Below are positions 7,802 through 16,108 of a DNA stretch of 26,148 nt, piece by piece. The notes under the pieces were generated by a model. That model was not told the origin of the DNA. It saw only the letters and a list, made by a program, of their open reading frames with translations, and did no database searches. The stretch is from the NCBI GenBank assembly GCA_036389375.1, contig DASVQA010000141.1:1-26148 (forward strand), read 5' to 3'. Made by a program: the position numbers and the translations under genes. Position 1 is the stretch's first letter. Every line of letters starts with the position of its first letter. The DNA comes from QHXQ01 sp036389375. GTDB lineage: Bacteria > Acidobacteriota > Blastocatellia > Pyrinomonadales > Pyrinomonadaceae.

Positions 7802-8956
7802 ATGCGCCGATTAACTGAGCCAAAACTTCATCTGCGGTGCAGCCTCTTTGCGCTCGCCCTCGTGCTGCTGACGACCGTCTCGGCCGCGGCACAATCGTCC
7901 GACCTCGATTTCCCGACGCCGGTCTTGACGAACGAGATCGCCGGGCGCATCGCGCCGCGCGACATCGGCGACCCGCGTCTGACCAGCCACTTCTACACGT
8001 TCAACGGCGTGCAGGGCGATCTCGTACTCAACATCGAAACCGTCAATCTCGACGGCGCGGTTGATCTCTTTCTGACGCCGGGTCTGCGCCCGCTCGCGCA
8101 GGTCACGCTCTACGCCGGCAGCGCGCTCAACGTGTCGAAGACGGTCTTTCTGCGGCAGGCGGCGACGCTCGTGCTGCGCGTACAGGCGCGCACGCCGAGC
8201 GATGCGGACGGCACGTATCGCATCAGTTTGAGCGGCACGTTTCAGCCCGCCGCAAACGTCGTCGCCAGCGCGCCGGCCCAGCCGGAGACGACTGCCACCA
8301 GTAAGTCGCCCACGCGCCCCGTCGGCAGAGGCACGCACCGCGTCAACTCCGTCGGCGCGCGCATTGACGAGCCAGAAACCGCAGCGCCCAAAACCGAAGC
8401 GAGCGAGGTTGAAGCGAATCAGCCCGCGCCGCCCACACGCGAGCCGGCCACCGAGCCGCGCGCGCCCGCAAACAGAACCCGCCCGCCGCGCCGCACACGC
8501 ACGCCGACGCGGACAGAGACCGCGCGCCGCACGCCGAAGACGCCGGAGCGTAAGACCGAAGCGCCTGCACCCGCGAGCGAAGCGGAGACCACGTCCGCCG
8601 CCGATCAGCCAGCGACCGAGCCGACGCCGGCCAAGCCGGAATCGGCGCGCACGGCCCGCACGCGCACGGGGCGCACAACGCGCACCGCCCGCACCAAAGA
8701 GACGGCGAAGCGCACCAACGAGTCGACGCCGGAGACCGCGCCTGCCGAAGCCGCGCCGGGTGAGGCCGCGCCCGCCCCGCAACTCGGCGCGACGCGACTT
8801 GTGATCGAGACCAGAGATGGCACGAAGATCGAACGCGAGATGAGCAACGTCAGCCGCGTGACGGTCGTGAATCAACTGATCGTGGTCGTGTTGAAGAACG
8901 GGCGCATCGAGCGTTATCCGATGACGAATGTGCTGCGCATGGCCATCGAGCCTTAA
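7802..8956 (+). CDS. Secreted protein with N-terminal PPC-like domain and long Arg/Pro/Thr linker
   Basis: The 384-residue protein starts at ATG 7802; a TTG at 7790 is in frame but adds only four residues. A signal peptide ends near VSAAAQS. The next ~110 residues (TSHFYTFNGVQGDLVLNIE ... GTYRISLSGTF) resemble a bacterial pre-peptidase C-terminal (PPC) beta-domain. Residues ~165-325 are low-complexity and rich in Ala, Pro, Thr, Arg and Glu, with a net positive bias. The last ~55 residues form a folded piece (TRLVIETRDGTKIEREMSN ... RIERYPMTNVLRMAIEP) that repeats a small beta-hairpin pattern. No catalytic motif is visible. It may be a periplasmic, wall- or surface-associated adaptor; the function is unknown. 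Confidence 0.7.
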   Translation: MRRLTEPKLHLRCSLFALALVLLTTVSAAAQSSDLDFPTPVLTNEIAGRIAPRDIGDPRLTSHFYTFNGVQGDLVLNIETVNLDGAVDLFLTPGLRPLAQVTLYAGSALNVSKTVFLRQAATLVLRVQARTPSDADGTYRISLSGTFQPAANVVASAPAQPETTATSKSPTRPVGRGTHRVNSVGARIDEPETAAPKTEASEVEANQPAPPTREPATEPRAPANRTRPPRRTRTPTRTETARRTPKTPERKTEAPAPASEAETTSAADQPATEPTPAKPESARTARTRTGRTTRTARTKETAKRTNESTPETAPAEAAPGEAAPAPQLGATRLVIETRDGTKIEREMSNVSRVTVVNQLIVVVLKNGRIERYPMTNVLRMAIEP

Positions 8957-8996
8957 ACCATTTTCATGCGAGCAAGCGAAGGGAACGAGAACGGGC

Positions 8997-9818
8997 ATGT
9001 CTGCAAACTCTGCCAACGAAAATTCCGCACAACCCGTCGCCCCGCGTCTTAAGGGACGGCGTGCGCTCGTGACGGGCGCAAACAGTGGCATCGGGCGCGA
9101 CATCGCGCTCCGGCTCGCGCGCGAAGGCGCAGCCGTCGTCATCAACTACCTGAGCAAACCCGAAGCCGCGCAAGAAGTGGTGCAGGAGATCGAGGCGGTG
9201 GGCGGGCGTGCGCTGGCGGCACAGGCTGACGTATCGAACGAGCAGCAGGTTGATGAGATGTTCGCGCAGGCGCGCGCGGCGTTTGGCGGGCTGGACATAC
9301 TCGTCAATAACGCCGGGCTTGAGACGCACCACCCGATCCTTGAGATGCCGGCCGACGCTTGGCGCAAAGTGCTCGACGTTGACCTGACGGGCGCGTTTCT
9401 GTGCGCGCAACGCGCCGCGCGCATGATGGTCGAAGCGCAGACGGGCGGCGCAATCGTCAACATCTCGTCCGTGCATAACATCATCCCTTGGGGCGGCTAC
9501 GCGCACTATTGCGCGGCCAAGGCCGGCCTCGACATGTTGACGAAGACGATGGCGCTTGAACTTGCGACCGAACGCGTGCGCGTCAACTCGATTGCGCCGG
9601 GCGCGATTCAGACGCCGATCAATCGCAACGTCTGGGCCGATCCCGCGATGCTGCAAGACCTGCTGCGCAAAATTCCGGTCGAGCGCATGGGGCAGACCGA
9701 AGAGATCGCGGCCTGCGTCGCTTTTCTCTGCTCGGACGAAGCCAGCTACGTGACCGGCGCGGTGCTCTACGTGGACGGCGGCATGACGCTCTATCCTGAG
9801 TTCCGGCATGGCGGCTAA
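8997..9818 (+). CDS. SDR-family oxidoreductase, glucose 1-dehydrogenase-like
   Basis: This is a classical short-chain dehydrogenase of 273 residues. I choose ATG 8997 rather than 8928 because the earlier start adds unconserved residues overlapping the previous gene. The cofactor motif is TGANSGIG (26-33), with NNAG at 104-107. The catalytic triad is Ser158 (VNISSVH), Tyr171 and Lys175 (HYCAAKAG). The stretch SSVHNIIPWGG...HY and the C-terminus GGMTLYPEF closely recall Bacillus-type glucose 1-dehydrogenase, so NAD(P)-dependent sugar oxidation is a reasonable guess; SDR substrate calls are weak. It lies 40 bases after the preceding gene and 56 bases before the chelatase operon. Confidence 0.88.
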   Translation: MSANSANENSAQPVAPRLKGRRALVTGANSGIGRDIALRLAREGAAVVINYLSKPEAAQEVVQEIEAVGGRALAAQADVSNEQQVDEMFAQARAAFGGLDILVNNAGLETHHPILEMPADAWRKVLDVDLTGAFLCAQRAARMMVEAQTGGAIVNISSVHNIIPWGGYAHYCAAKAGLDMLTKTMALELATERVRVNSIAPGAIQTPINRNVWADPAMLQDLLRKIPVERMGQTEEIAACVAFLCSDEASYVTGAVLYVDGGMTLYPEFRHGG

Positions 9819-9844
9819 GCGGCGCGCAAAGGCAGTTGCTCTGA

Positions 9845-9858
9845 AACCTTAAACCTCT
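9845..9858 (-). repeat. Two-unit remnant of the heptamer repeat family
   Basis: On the minus strand this reads AGAGGTT followed by TAAGGTT, in 7-base phase, matching units of the array at 4210-4251. It occupies the spacer just before the chelatase operon. Only two units are present, so chance is possible. Confidence 0.3.
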
Positions 9859-9874
9859 GGCGCGCTCCTGCACG

Positions 9875-11989
9875 ATGAAGCAGACCACACGGAAAAGTAG
9901 CAACCCGGACACCGTCAAAGCGCCGTGCTCCGTCACGAGCCCGCCCGTCTATCCGTTCGCGGCCCTCGTCGGGCAGGACGAGATGAAACTCGCGCTGCTG
10001 CTCAACGTGATCGAGCCGGCGATAGGCGGCGCGCTCATCATGGGCGAGCGCGGCACGGGCAAGACGACGGCGGTGCGCGCGCTGGCTGAACTGCTGCCGC
10101 CGCTCGCAACGGTGCGCGACTGCGCGTACAACTGCGACCCCGTAGCCGAAGCGCAACTGTGTGCTGATTGTCAGGCGCGGCTGCGCGCCGAAGGGTCTCT
10201 GCCGCGCGTGCGGCGACGCGTCCCGGTGGTCGAGTTGCCTTTGAACGCGACGGAAGATCGCGTCTGCGGCACGCTCAGTCTGGCGCGCGCGCTGGCGGCG
10301 GGCGTGAAAGAGTTCGAGCCGGGCCTCTTGGCGCACGCGAATCGCGGCTTTCTCTACATTGATGAAGTAAACCTGCTCGAAGATTATCTGGTTGATCTGT
10401 TGCTCGACGCCGCCGCTTCGGGACGCAACCGCGTCGAACGCGAAGGCGTCTCGGTCACGCATCCGGCGCGCTTCGTCCTCGTCGGCTCAGGTAATCCGGA
10501 AGAGGGTGAACTGCGCCCGCAACTCGTTGACCGCTTCGGCCTCTTTGTCGCCAGCAAGACGCCCGCGAGCGTGGACGAACGGGTTGAGATCGTTGCGCGC
10601 CATGAGGCATTCGCCCGCGATCCGCCAGCCTTCTGCGCGAAACTGGAAACCGAGCAGGCGCGGCTGCGGCGACGCATCGTGCGGGCGCGGGCGGCGGTGG
10701 CGCACGTCTCGGTTGCGCGCCCGCTCCTGCGCCGCGTCGCTGAACTTTGCCAGCGCCTGCAAGTGGACGGGCATCGCGGCGAGTTGACCATCGCGCGTGC
10801 GGCGCGCGCCCTCGCCGCGTTTGCAGGGCGACGCGCGGCGACGGACGCAGACGTGCGTCGTGTTGCGCCGCTCGCCTTGCAACATCGTCTGCGCCGCGAC
10901 CCGCTGGCCCAGACGACGAGCAGCGCGCAGTTAGAACAGACCATAGAAGAGTTGTTCGGCCTGGAGGCGCAGGCGGAAACTCAATCGCCGTCGCAGCCTT
11001 TGATCGTCGAACTCGAACACGCCGACGCAGCGCGCGACGACGACGACGATGCGGGCGGGCGGGCCGCGCAGCGACCGGCGCGGGCCGCCGACGGGCGCGC
11101 CGGTGAAAGTAGCGGCACGGAGCGGTCTGCGCCGCCCGTCGAGACGCCGTTAATTATCGAGTTGCGGGCGACGGACGCGGCCAAGCGTTTGACCTTGCCG
11201 CGTTCTGCGGCCCGGCGGCAGACGAGCGGGCGCGCGTCGGTCGCGGCCCAGCGCGGGCGTTACGTGCGCGCGACTGCGCGACTGATAGAGCGACCACGCC
11301 TTGCGCTCGACGCGACGATCAACGCGGCGGTCGCACGGCAAGGCACGCGCGCGCCGGCACAGGGGCGCGCGCTCGGCTTTGCGCGCGAGGATTTGCGTTT
11401 CAAACAGTTCAGCCGGCGCGCGGGCACGCTCTTTATCTTCGCGGTGGACACGTCGGGCAGCATGGCCGTCAACCGCATCAATCAGGCGAAGGGTGCGCTC
11501 GTCACGCTGCTGCGCCAGTCCTACGTCAACCGCGATGAGGTCGCGCTCGTCAGTTTCCGCGCGCAGCACGCGGAACTGTTGCTGCGCCCAAGTCGCTCGA
11601 CGGCGGCGGCGCGGCGCTTGCTCGATGCGCTGCCCGTCGGCGGCGCAACCCCTCTGGCCGCCGGGCTGCTGCGCGCCTACGAACTGGCCCGGCTCGCGCG
11701 GTCCGCCCACGGGCGCATCGTCCTGCTCGTCTTCACAGACGGGCGCGCAAACGTCCCGCTGGATTGTCGAACCGACGGGCCGCGCCCTGCGCTACGAATG
11801 CGGATCGAGCATGAACTGCGACACGTGGGCGCGCTCCTGCGCCGTGCGGCGGTCAACACGTTCATCGTGGACACGCGCCAACGGTTCGCGGCCGGCGACG
11901 AAGGCGAGCGGCTGGCACGCACCGTCGGCGGCCATTACGTGGCGCTGCCCGCGCCGCTGCCGGCAAGCGCCAGCACGCAAACGCTATGA
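9875..11989 (+). CDS. Fused ChlI-ChlD-type metal chelatase subunit (AAA+ plus VWA)
   Basis: The 704-residue protein combines the motor and adaptor subunits of class I Mg/Co chelatases. The N-terminal AAA+ domain has an intact Walker A GERGTGKT (57-64), Walker B FLYIDEVN (~159-166) and the I-subunit signatures LPLNATEDRVCGT and GSGNPEEGELRPQLVDRFG. A four-Cys cluster (Cys83, 87, 96, 99) lies in the insertion before LPLNATED, like that of fused cobaltochelatase-type proteins. A linker (~365-460) includes an acidic DDDDD run. The C-terminal VWA domain has a complete MIDAS: DTSGS (525-529), Thr592 in GGATPL, and Asp622 in FTDGR. In ordinary ChlD the AAA+ site is degenerate, so one chain here may do both jobs. 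Its stop overlaps the next start (ATGA), indicating translational coupling with the BchH C-terminal half. No clear Shine-Dalgarno is seen. Confidence 0.9.
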   Translation: MKQTTRKSSNPDTVKAPCSVTSPPVYPFAALVGQDEMKLALLLNVIEPAIGGALIMGERGTGKTTAVRALAELLPPLATVRDCAYNCDPVAEAQLCADCQARLRAEGSLPRVRRRVPVVELPLNATEDRVCGTLSLARALAAGVKEFEPGLLAHANRGFLYIDEVNLLEDYLVDLLLDAAASGRNRVEREGVSVTHPARFVLVGSGNPEEGELRPQLVDRFGLFVASKTPASVDERVEIVARHEAFARDPPAFCAKLETEQARLRRRIVRARAAVAHVSVARPLLRRVAELCQRLQVDGHRGELTIARAARALAAFAGRRAATDADVRRVAPLALQHRLRRDPLAQTTSSAQLEQTIEELFGLEAQAETQSPSQPLIVELEHADAARDDDDDAGGRAAQRPARAADGRAGESSGTERSAPPVETPLIIELRATDAAKRLTLPRSAARRQTSGRASVAAQRGRYVRATARLIERPRLALDATINAAVARQGTRAPAQGRALGFAREDLRFKQFSRRAGTLFIFAVDTSGSMAVNRINQAKGALVTLLRQSYVNRDEVALVSFRAQHAELLLRPSRSTAAARRLLDALPVGGATPLAAGLLRAYELARLARSAHGRIVLLVFTDGRANVPLDCRTDGPRPALRMRIEHELRHVGALLRRAAVNTFIVDTRQRFAAGDEGERLARTVGGHYVALPAPLPASASTQTL

Positions 11990-13737
11990 CCGACGCCGCA
12001 CATGATCTGCCGATGGACGGCGCGGCGCGCGACCGTCGCGTGCTTGCGCTCTACGAGCAGTTGCTTGAGATCGAGCAGCGTCTCATCCCGACCGGGCTGC
12101 ACGTCTTCGGCCGCGTCAACGATAAGGCAGAGCACGCCGACCTGTTGCGCCTCGTCGCCTCTTTCGACCGCGCCGAAGTGGGTGCGCGCGCGCTCCCTGA
12201 TCTCGTCGCGGAAGGTCTGGCGCTCGGCCCTTACGCGGCGCTCCTGACCGAGAGCAAACACGACGAAGCATCTTTGCGCGCACTTGAGCGCGTGGACGAG
12301 ATCGTGCGTGCGGCCATCGCGCTTTTCCTGCGGGCGGGTGCGGACGAGGCGCTCGCATGGTTGCAGCAGGCGGCGAACGTCCAGCCCGCCGCAGCCAGCG
12401 CCATCTTCGCGCTGCTCGCGCGCGTGTACGCAGAGTTGCAGGTCAATCAGGAACTCGATCAACTGACGCGGGCGCTGCGCGGCGAGTACATCGAACCGGG
12501 GCCGGGCGCGGACATCGTGCAGAACCCGTCCGTCCTGCCGACGGGGCGCAACACGCACGCCGTCAACCCTTACTCGATCCCTTCGCATCTGGCGTTTGCG
12601 CGCGCCGAGCCGTTGGTCAAACAACTGCTGGCGCGGCATCGCGCGGAGCATGGTCGTTACCCGGCGGCGATGGCGCTTGTGCTGTGGGGCTTGGACAACA
12701 TCAAGACGCAGGGCGAGGGGGTGGCGCAGGCGCTCTGGCTGCTCGGCGTGCGCCCCGTGCGCGATGCGATGAACCGCGTGACGGACGTGCAAGTTATCCC
12801 GTGCGCCGAACTTGGACGACCGCGCATTGATGTGGTCTTAACCGTCTCCGGCATCTTCCGCGACCTGTTCGCGGCGACGATGAACCTGCTCGACCGCGCG
12901 GTGCGCGTCGTCGCGCAGTTGGACGAACCGGCGGAGTCGAATTACGTGCGGCGCAACATCGCGGCGCAGATGAGCGAGACGGGCTGCGCGTTTGACGAGG
13001 CGGCGCTGCGCGTCTTCTCGAACGCGCCGGGCAGCTACGGCACGAACGTCAATTTCATGGTGCTCGATTCACAGTGGGAGCATGCGGCTGCGCTCGGCGA
13101 TCTCTTCGTCACGCGCAAGTGCTTCGCCTACGGGCGCGGCGCAGACGGGCGCGCGCTCGAAGGGCGCGAGGCGCGTGCTTCGTTGGGACGTGCGCTCGCG
13201 CGCGTCGAAGCGACGCACCAGAACATAGACTCGTTCGAGATCGGCATCACGGACGTGGATCACTATTTCGAGTATCTCGGCGGCGTCTCGCGCGCCGTCG
13301 AGCAGCACGCGCAGGCGCGGCCCGCCATCTATCTCTCCGACGCGCTCGCCCGCGAAGCAAAGGTGCGGACGCTCAACGAAACCGTCCGGCTTGAGACGCG
13401 CACGAAGACGCTCAATCCGAAGTGGTACGAGGGCATGCTCAAGCACGGCTTTCGCGGCGTTGCCGAGATCGAGAGCCACGTCGCCAACACCTTTGGTTGG
13501 AGCGCGACGACGGACGCCGTTGACGATTGGGTTTACGACGAAGTGGCGCGCACCTTCGTGCTCGACGAAGCGATGCTCGCGCGCCTCAGTCAACTCAACC
13601 CACACTCGGCGCGCTCTCTCGTCGGTCGTTTGCTCGAAGCGCAGGGGCGCGGCTTCTGGGCGGCCGACGCGCAGACCGTCGCCCAACTGCGCGAGGCGCT
13701 GCACACGCTCGAAGACAAGATCGAAGGCGTCGCTTGA
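11986..13737 (+). CDS. bchH: Magnesium chelatase subunit H (BchH/ChlH), C-terminal half
   Basis: The 583-residue protein corresponds to roughly the last 45% of BchH/ChlH, the porphyrin-binding subunit into which the metal is inserted. It begins where the family has QVYRKLMEIESRLLPCGLH (here ALYEQLLEIEQRLIPTGLH). It then has the family signatures LPTGRNTHAVNPYSIPS (~185-200), LWGLDNIKTQGEG, ELGRPRIDVVLTVSGIFRDLF, SNAPGSYGTNVNFM, IGITDVDHYFEYLGG and LNPKWYEGMLKHGFRG. These match BchH/ChlH better than CobN. It starts by a 4-base overlap with the ChlI-ChlD fusion gene. The missing N-terminal half is encoded downstream at 13881-16097, so the gene order is reversed relative to the protein. No frameshift or degradation is visible, so it looks functional. 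Confidence 0.93.
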   Translation: MTDAAHDLPMDGAARDRRVLALYEQLLEIEQRLIPTGLHVFGRVNDKAEHADLLRLVASFDRAEVGARALPDLVAEGLALGPYAALLTESKHDEASLRALERVDEIVRAAIALFLRAGADEALAWLQQAANVQPAAASAIFALLARVYAELQVNQELDQLTRALRGEYIEPGPGADIVQNPSVLPTGRNTHAVNPYSIPSHLAFARAEPLVKQLLARHRAEHGRYPAAMALVLWGLDNIKTQGEGVAQALWLLGVRPVRDAMNRVTDVQVIPCAELGRPRIDVVLTVSGIFRDLFAATMNLLDRAVRVVAQLDEPAESNYVRRNIAAQMSETGCAFDEAALRVFSNAPGSYGTNVNFMVLDSQWEHAAALGDLFVTRKCFAYGRGADGRALEGREARASLGRALARVEATHQNIDSFEIGITDVDHYFEYLGGVSRAVEQHAQARPAIYLSDALAREAKVRTLNETVRLETRTKTLNPKWYEGMLKHGFRGVAEIESHVANTFGWSATTDAVDDWVYDEVARTFVLDEAMLARLSQLNPHSARSLVGRLLEAQGRGFWAADAQTVAQLREALHTLEDKIEGVA

Positions 13738-13758
13738 TGGAACAAAGCTCACGCCAGA

Positions 13759-13840
13759 GCGCAAAGACGCAAAGACGGGCGCAAAGAAGTTGCCTGCGGC
13801 TCTTTACGTGCCCGGCTTGCGCGGCTTTGCGCCTTTGCGT
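13759..13840. repeat. Palindromic array of GCGCAAAG-type octamers between the two bchH halves
   Basis: The plus strand carries GCGCAAAG (13759-13766), ACGCAAAG (13767-13774) and GCGCAAAG (13779-13786). The inverted units CTTTGCGC (13825-13832) and CTTTGCGT (13833-13840) follow, so the segment could form a hairpin. It fills much of the 143-base spacer between the bchH C-half and N-half. CGCAAAG-type octamers recur in intergenic DNA of various bacteria in my recollection; this copy number is small. Confidence 0.7.
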
Positions 13841-13880
13841 GCGGATTCCTTTCGGCTCGCTCGGCTAAGCTTGCATTGCT

Positions 13881-16097
13881 ATGAACGTCACCGTTCTCTA
13901 CGTCGGCTCTAGTCTGCTTGCGCCGCTCAGGCAAGCGGAGCGCGCGATCAACGAGCGCTACGATTGGCGTCTGCGTGTTGCCGCCTACAATTTGGGCGCG
14001 GCGCTCGACGAGCGCGCGTGGACGGACGCTGAGCATGATCTGAGTGTGGCGGACGTGGTCTTCGTCATACACGTCACGGACGGCGAAAATGCGGCGCGGC
14101 TCTTGCCGTTGCTGGCGCGCCACGAAGCACGCCACCGCGCCGTCGTGGTCTTCAACTGCATGCCTGAGTTGATGCGGCGCACACGCATGGGCCGGCTGCG
14201 CTTCGGGCGCGAATTAACGACCGGGGCGGGCGCTGAAGCAGCAGACAAAAATGGCAGCGCGGGCGCGCGCAGGACGCGGCGGTTGGTGGGGCGCGTCGGC
14301 GCGTGGATGAGCGAGCAGGCGCGCGGGCGCGGCAAGGCAGGGCAGCACGCGCAGTATCTGCGTTACATCGAACGCATGCCCGCGCTGCTGCGATTCGTGC
14401 CGAGCGCCGGCCGGTTGGGCGATCTGAAACACTACCTCTATCTCTTCTGTTATTTCCTGCAACCGACGCCCGCCAACATCCGCACGATGCTGCTCTACGC
14501 GCTCAAGCACTACGGCGCGGACGAGCGCATCGCGCGCGCAGAGGTTGAATTACCTGCGCCGGCTTCAATGCCCGCCGTCGGCATCTATCACCCCGATGCG
14601 CCCGCGCTCTTTGCCACGTTTGCGGCCTATCGCAAGTGGCACGACGCGCGGGCGCGCGCGCAAGGTCTCGCCACGCTTCAGCCGGAGCGCACCATCGGTC
14701 TGCTCCTGATGCGCCCGCAGATCGTGAGCGGCGCGCGCGGTGCTTACGATGGGCTGATCCGCGCCGTCGAAGCCGAAGGCTTAGCGGTGCTGCCCGTCAT
14801 CTCGACCTTCATGGACAATCGCGCCGCCTGCGCGCAGTTCTTTCTGGCGGCCGCAGGGAAGGGGCGCGGGCAGCAAGAGGAAGAGGTGCATACGGCCGCG
14901 GCGCGCGTCAGTCAGATCGTGTCGTTGACGGGGTTCAGCTTTGTCGGCGGGCCGGCGATGAACGACAGCGAAGCGGCGGTGGAATTTTTACGCGCGCTCA
15001 ATCGCCCGTTTCGTTCGGCGGTCAGTCTCGACGTGCAGACGGTCGAACAGTGGCGCGCGTCGCTGACGGGTTTGAACCCGGTGCAGGCCGGCATGCAGAT
15101 CGCAATTCCTGAGATTGACGGGGCGACCGAACCGTTCGTCTATGGCGGCATGTCGGCGCAGACAGACGCGCCCGTGCCGCTCGCGGATCGCTGCCGCCGC
15201 ATCGCGCGCCGACTGAAACGCTGGCATCACTTGCAGACCGCGCCGCGCGCAGACCTGCGCCTCGCCCTCGTCACCTTCTGCTTTCCACCGAATCGGGGGA
15301 ACGTTGGCACGGCCGCAGACCTCGACGTGTTTCCAAGTCTCTACGACACGCTCGCGCGCCTGCGCGCCGAAGGCTACACGGTCGAGTTGCCCGCGAGCGC
15401 AGACGAGTTGCGCGTGCGCTTGCTCGGCGGCAACGCCGACACGTTCGCGGCGACGGCGCACGTCGCCTATCGCATGACGGTGGCCGAATATCAACGCCTG
15501 TGTCCTTACGTCGCGGACATCGAGCGCGAATGGGGCGCAGCGCCGGGCGCGCTCAACTCGTTCGGCGGGACGCTGTTGATTCAAGGGCTGCAACTCGGCA
15601 ACGTTTTCGTCGGCGTGCAGCCGACCTTCGGTTACGAAGGCGACCCGATGCGTTTGTTGCTGGCCCGCGACGGTGCGCCGCATCACGGCTTCGCGGCGTT
15701 TTACACTTTCATCGAAAAAGTTTTCCGCGCCGATGCGGTCGTCCACGTCGGCACGCACGGCGCGCTGGAATTCATGCCGGGCAAACAGGTCGGCTTATCC
15801 GAATCTTGCTGGCCCGACCGTCTGATCGGGGAACTGCCGCACCTCTATCTCTACAGCGTCAACAATCCGTCGGAAGGCTCGATTGCGCGCCGCCGCGCTT
15901 ACGCCGAACTGCTCTCGTACCTGACGCCACCCGTCGCCGATGCCGGTCTCTATCGTGATCTCGCCGCGCTCAAAGAACTGCTGCTCGCCTACCGGCAGAC
16001 GCAGGACGAGCGCGAGCGTGCGTCGCTCTATGAAAGCATCGTCGCGCAGGCCCATGTGCTGCACATGGCAGATGTTAAAGCCGAAGCAGTACATTAA
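13881..16097 (+). CDS. bchH: Magnesium chelatase subunit H (BchH/ChlH), N-terminal half
   Basis: The 738-residue protein matches the first ~55% of BchH/ChlH. Visible landmarks are the N-terminal NVTVLYVGSSLLAPL, ADVVFVIHVTDGENAARLLPLL, VVVFNCMPELMRRTRMG, and LKHYLYLFCYFLQPTPANIRTML. Further on are FCFPPNRGNVGTAADLDVF and GVQPTFGYEGDPMRLL. The diagnostic H-subunit block is HVGTHGALEFMPGKQVGLSE (GTHG at 624-627), then NNPSEGSIARRRAYAELLSYLTPP. It ends at about the position where the other half begins, so the two products together (1321 residues) make one complete H subunit of normal length. The start ATG has no obvious Shine-Dalgarno. It ends 9 bases from the stop of a convergent gene. Confidence 0.93.
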   Translation: MNVTVLYVGSSLLAPLRQAERAINERYDWRLRVAAYNLGAALDERAWTDAEHDLSVADVVFVIHVTDGENAARLLPLLARHEARHRAVVVFNCMPELMRRTRMGRLRFGRELTTGAGAEAADKNGSAGARRTRRLVGRVGAWMSEQARGRGKAGQHAQYLRYIERMPALLRFVPSAGRLGDLKHYLYLFCYFLQPTPANIRTMLLYALKHYGADERIARAEVELPAPASMPAVGIYHPDAPALFATFAAYRKWHDARARAQGLATLQPERTIGLLLMRPQIVSGARGAYDGLIRAVEAEGLAVLPVISTFMDNRAACAQFFLAAAGKGRGQQEEEVHTAAARVSQIVSLTGFSFVGGPAMNDSEAAVEFLRALNRPFRSAVSLDVQTVEQWRASLTGLNPVQAGMQIAIPEIDGATEPFVYGGMSAQTDAPVPLADRCRRIARRLKRWHHLQTAPRADLRLALVTFCFPPNRGNVGTAADLDVFPSLYDTLARLRAEGYTVELPASADELRVRLLGGNADTFAATAHVAYRMTVAEYQRLCPYVADIEREWGAAPGALNSFGGTLLIQGLQLGNVFVGVQPTFGYEGDPMRLLLARDGAPHHGFAAFYTFIEKVFRADAVVHVGTHGALEFMPGKQVGLSESCWPDRLIGELPHLYLYSVNNPSEGSIARRRAYAELLSYLTPPVADAGLYRDLAALKELLLAYRQTQDERERASLYESIVAQAHVLHMADVKAEAVH

Positions 16098-16108
16098 AGC
16101 TGCGGCTT
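16078..16108. terminator. Hairpin at the convergent ends of bchH N-half and the CBM48 gene
   Basis: AAGCCG (16078-16083) pairs with CGGCTT (16103-16108), and CAG (16087-16089) with CTG (16100-16102), leaving a 3-base bulge and a 10-base loop. It overlaps both stop codons and could serve both directions. There is no strong U tract. Confidence 0.4.

Noticed and set aside
7811..9145. 444-residue minus-strand open frame
   Set aside because: Arg/Gly-rich antisense of the secreted linker protein, SDR start and spacer. It has no domain signature, and high GC content readily creates such frames.
16050..16067. CCATGTG-CTG-CACATGG inverted repeat near the end of the bchH N-half
   Set aside because: Short, inside conserved coding sequence, and explained by the codons for AHVLHMA.
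11986..16097. bchH halves as pseudogene fragments of cobN
   Set aside because: Both frames are fully open with conserved motifs typical of BchH/ChlH (GTHGALEFMPGKQVG, GLDNIKTQGEG), and together they cover the complete protein without overlap or decay.
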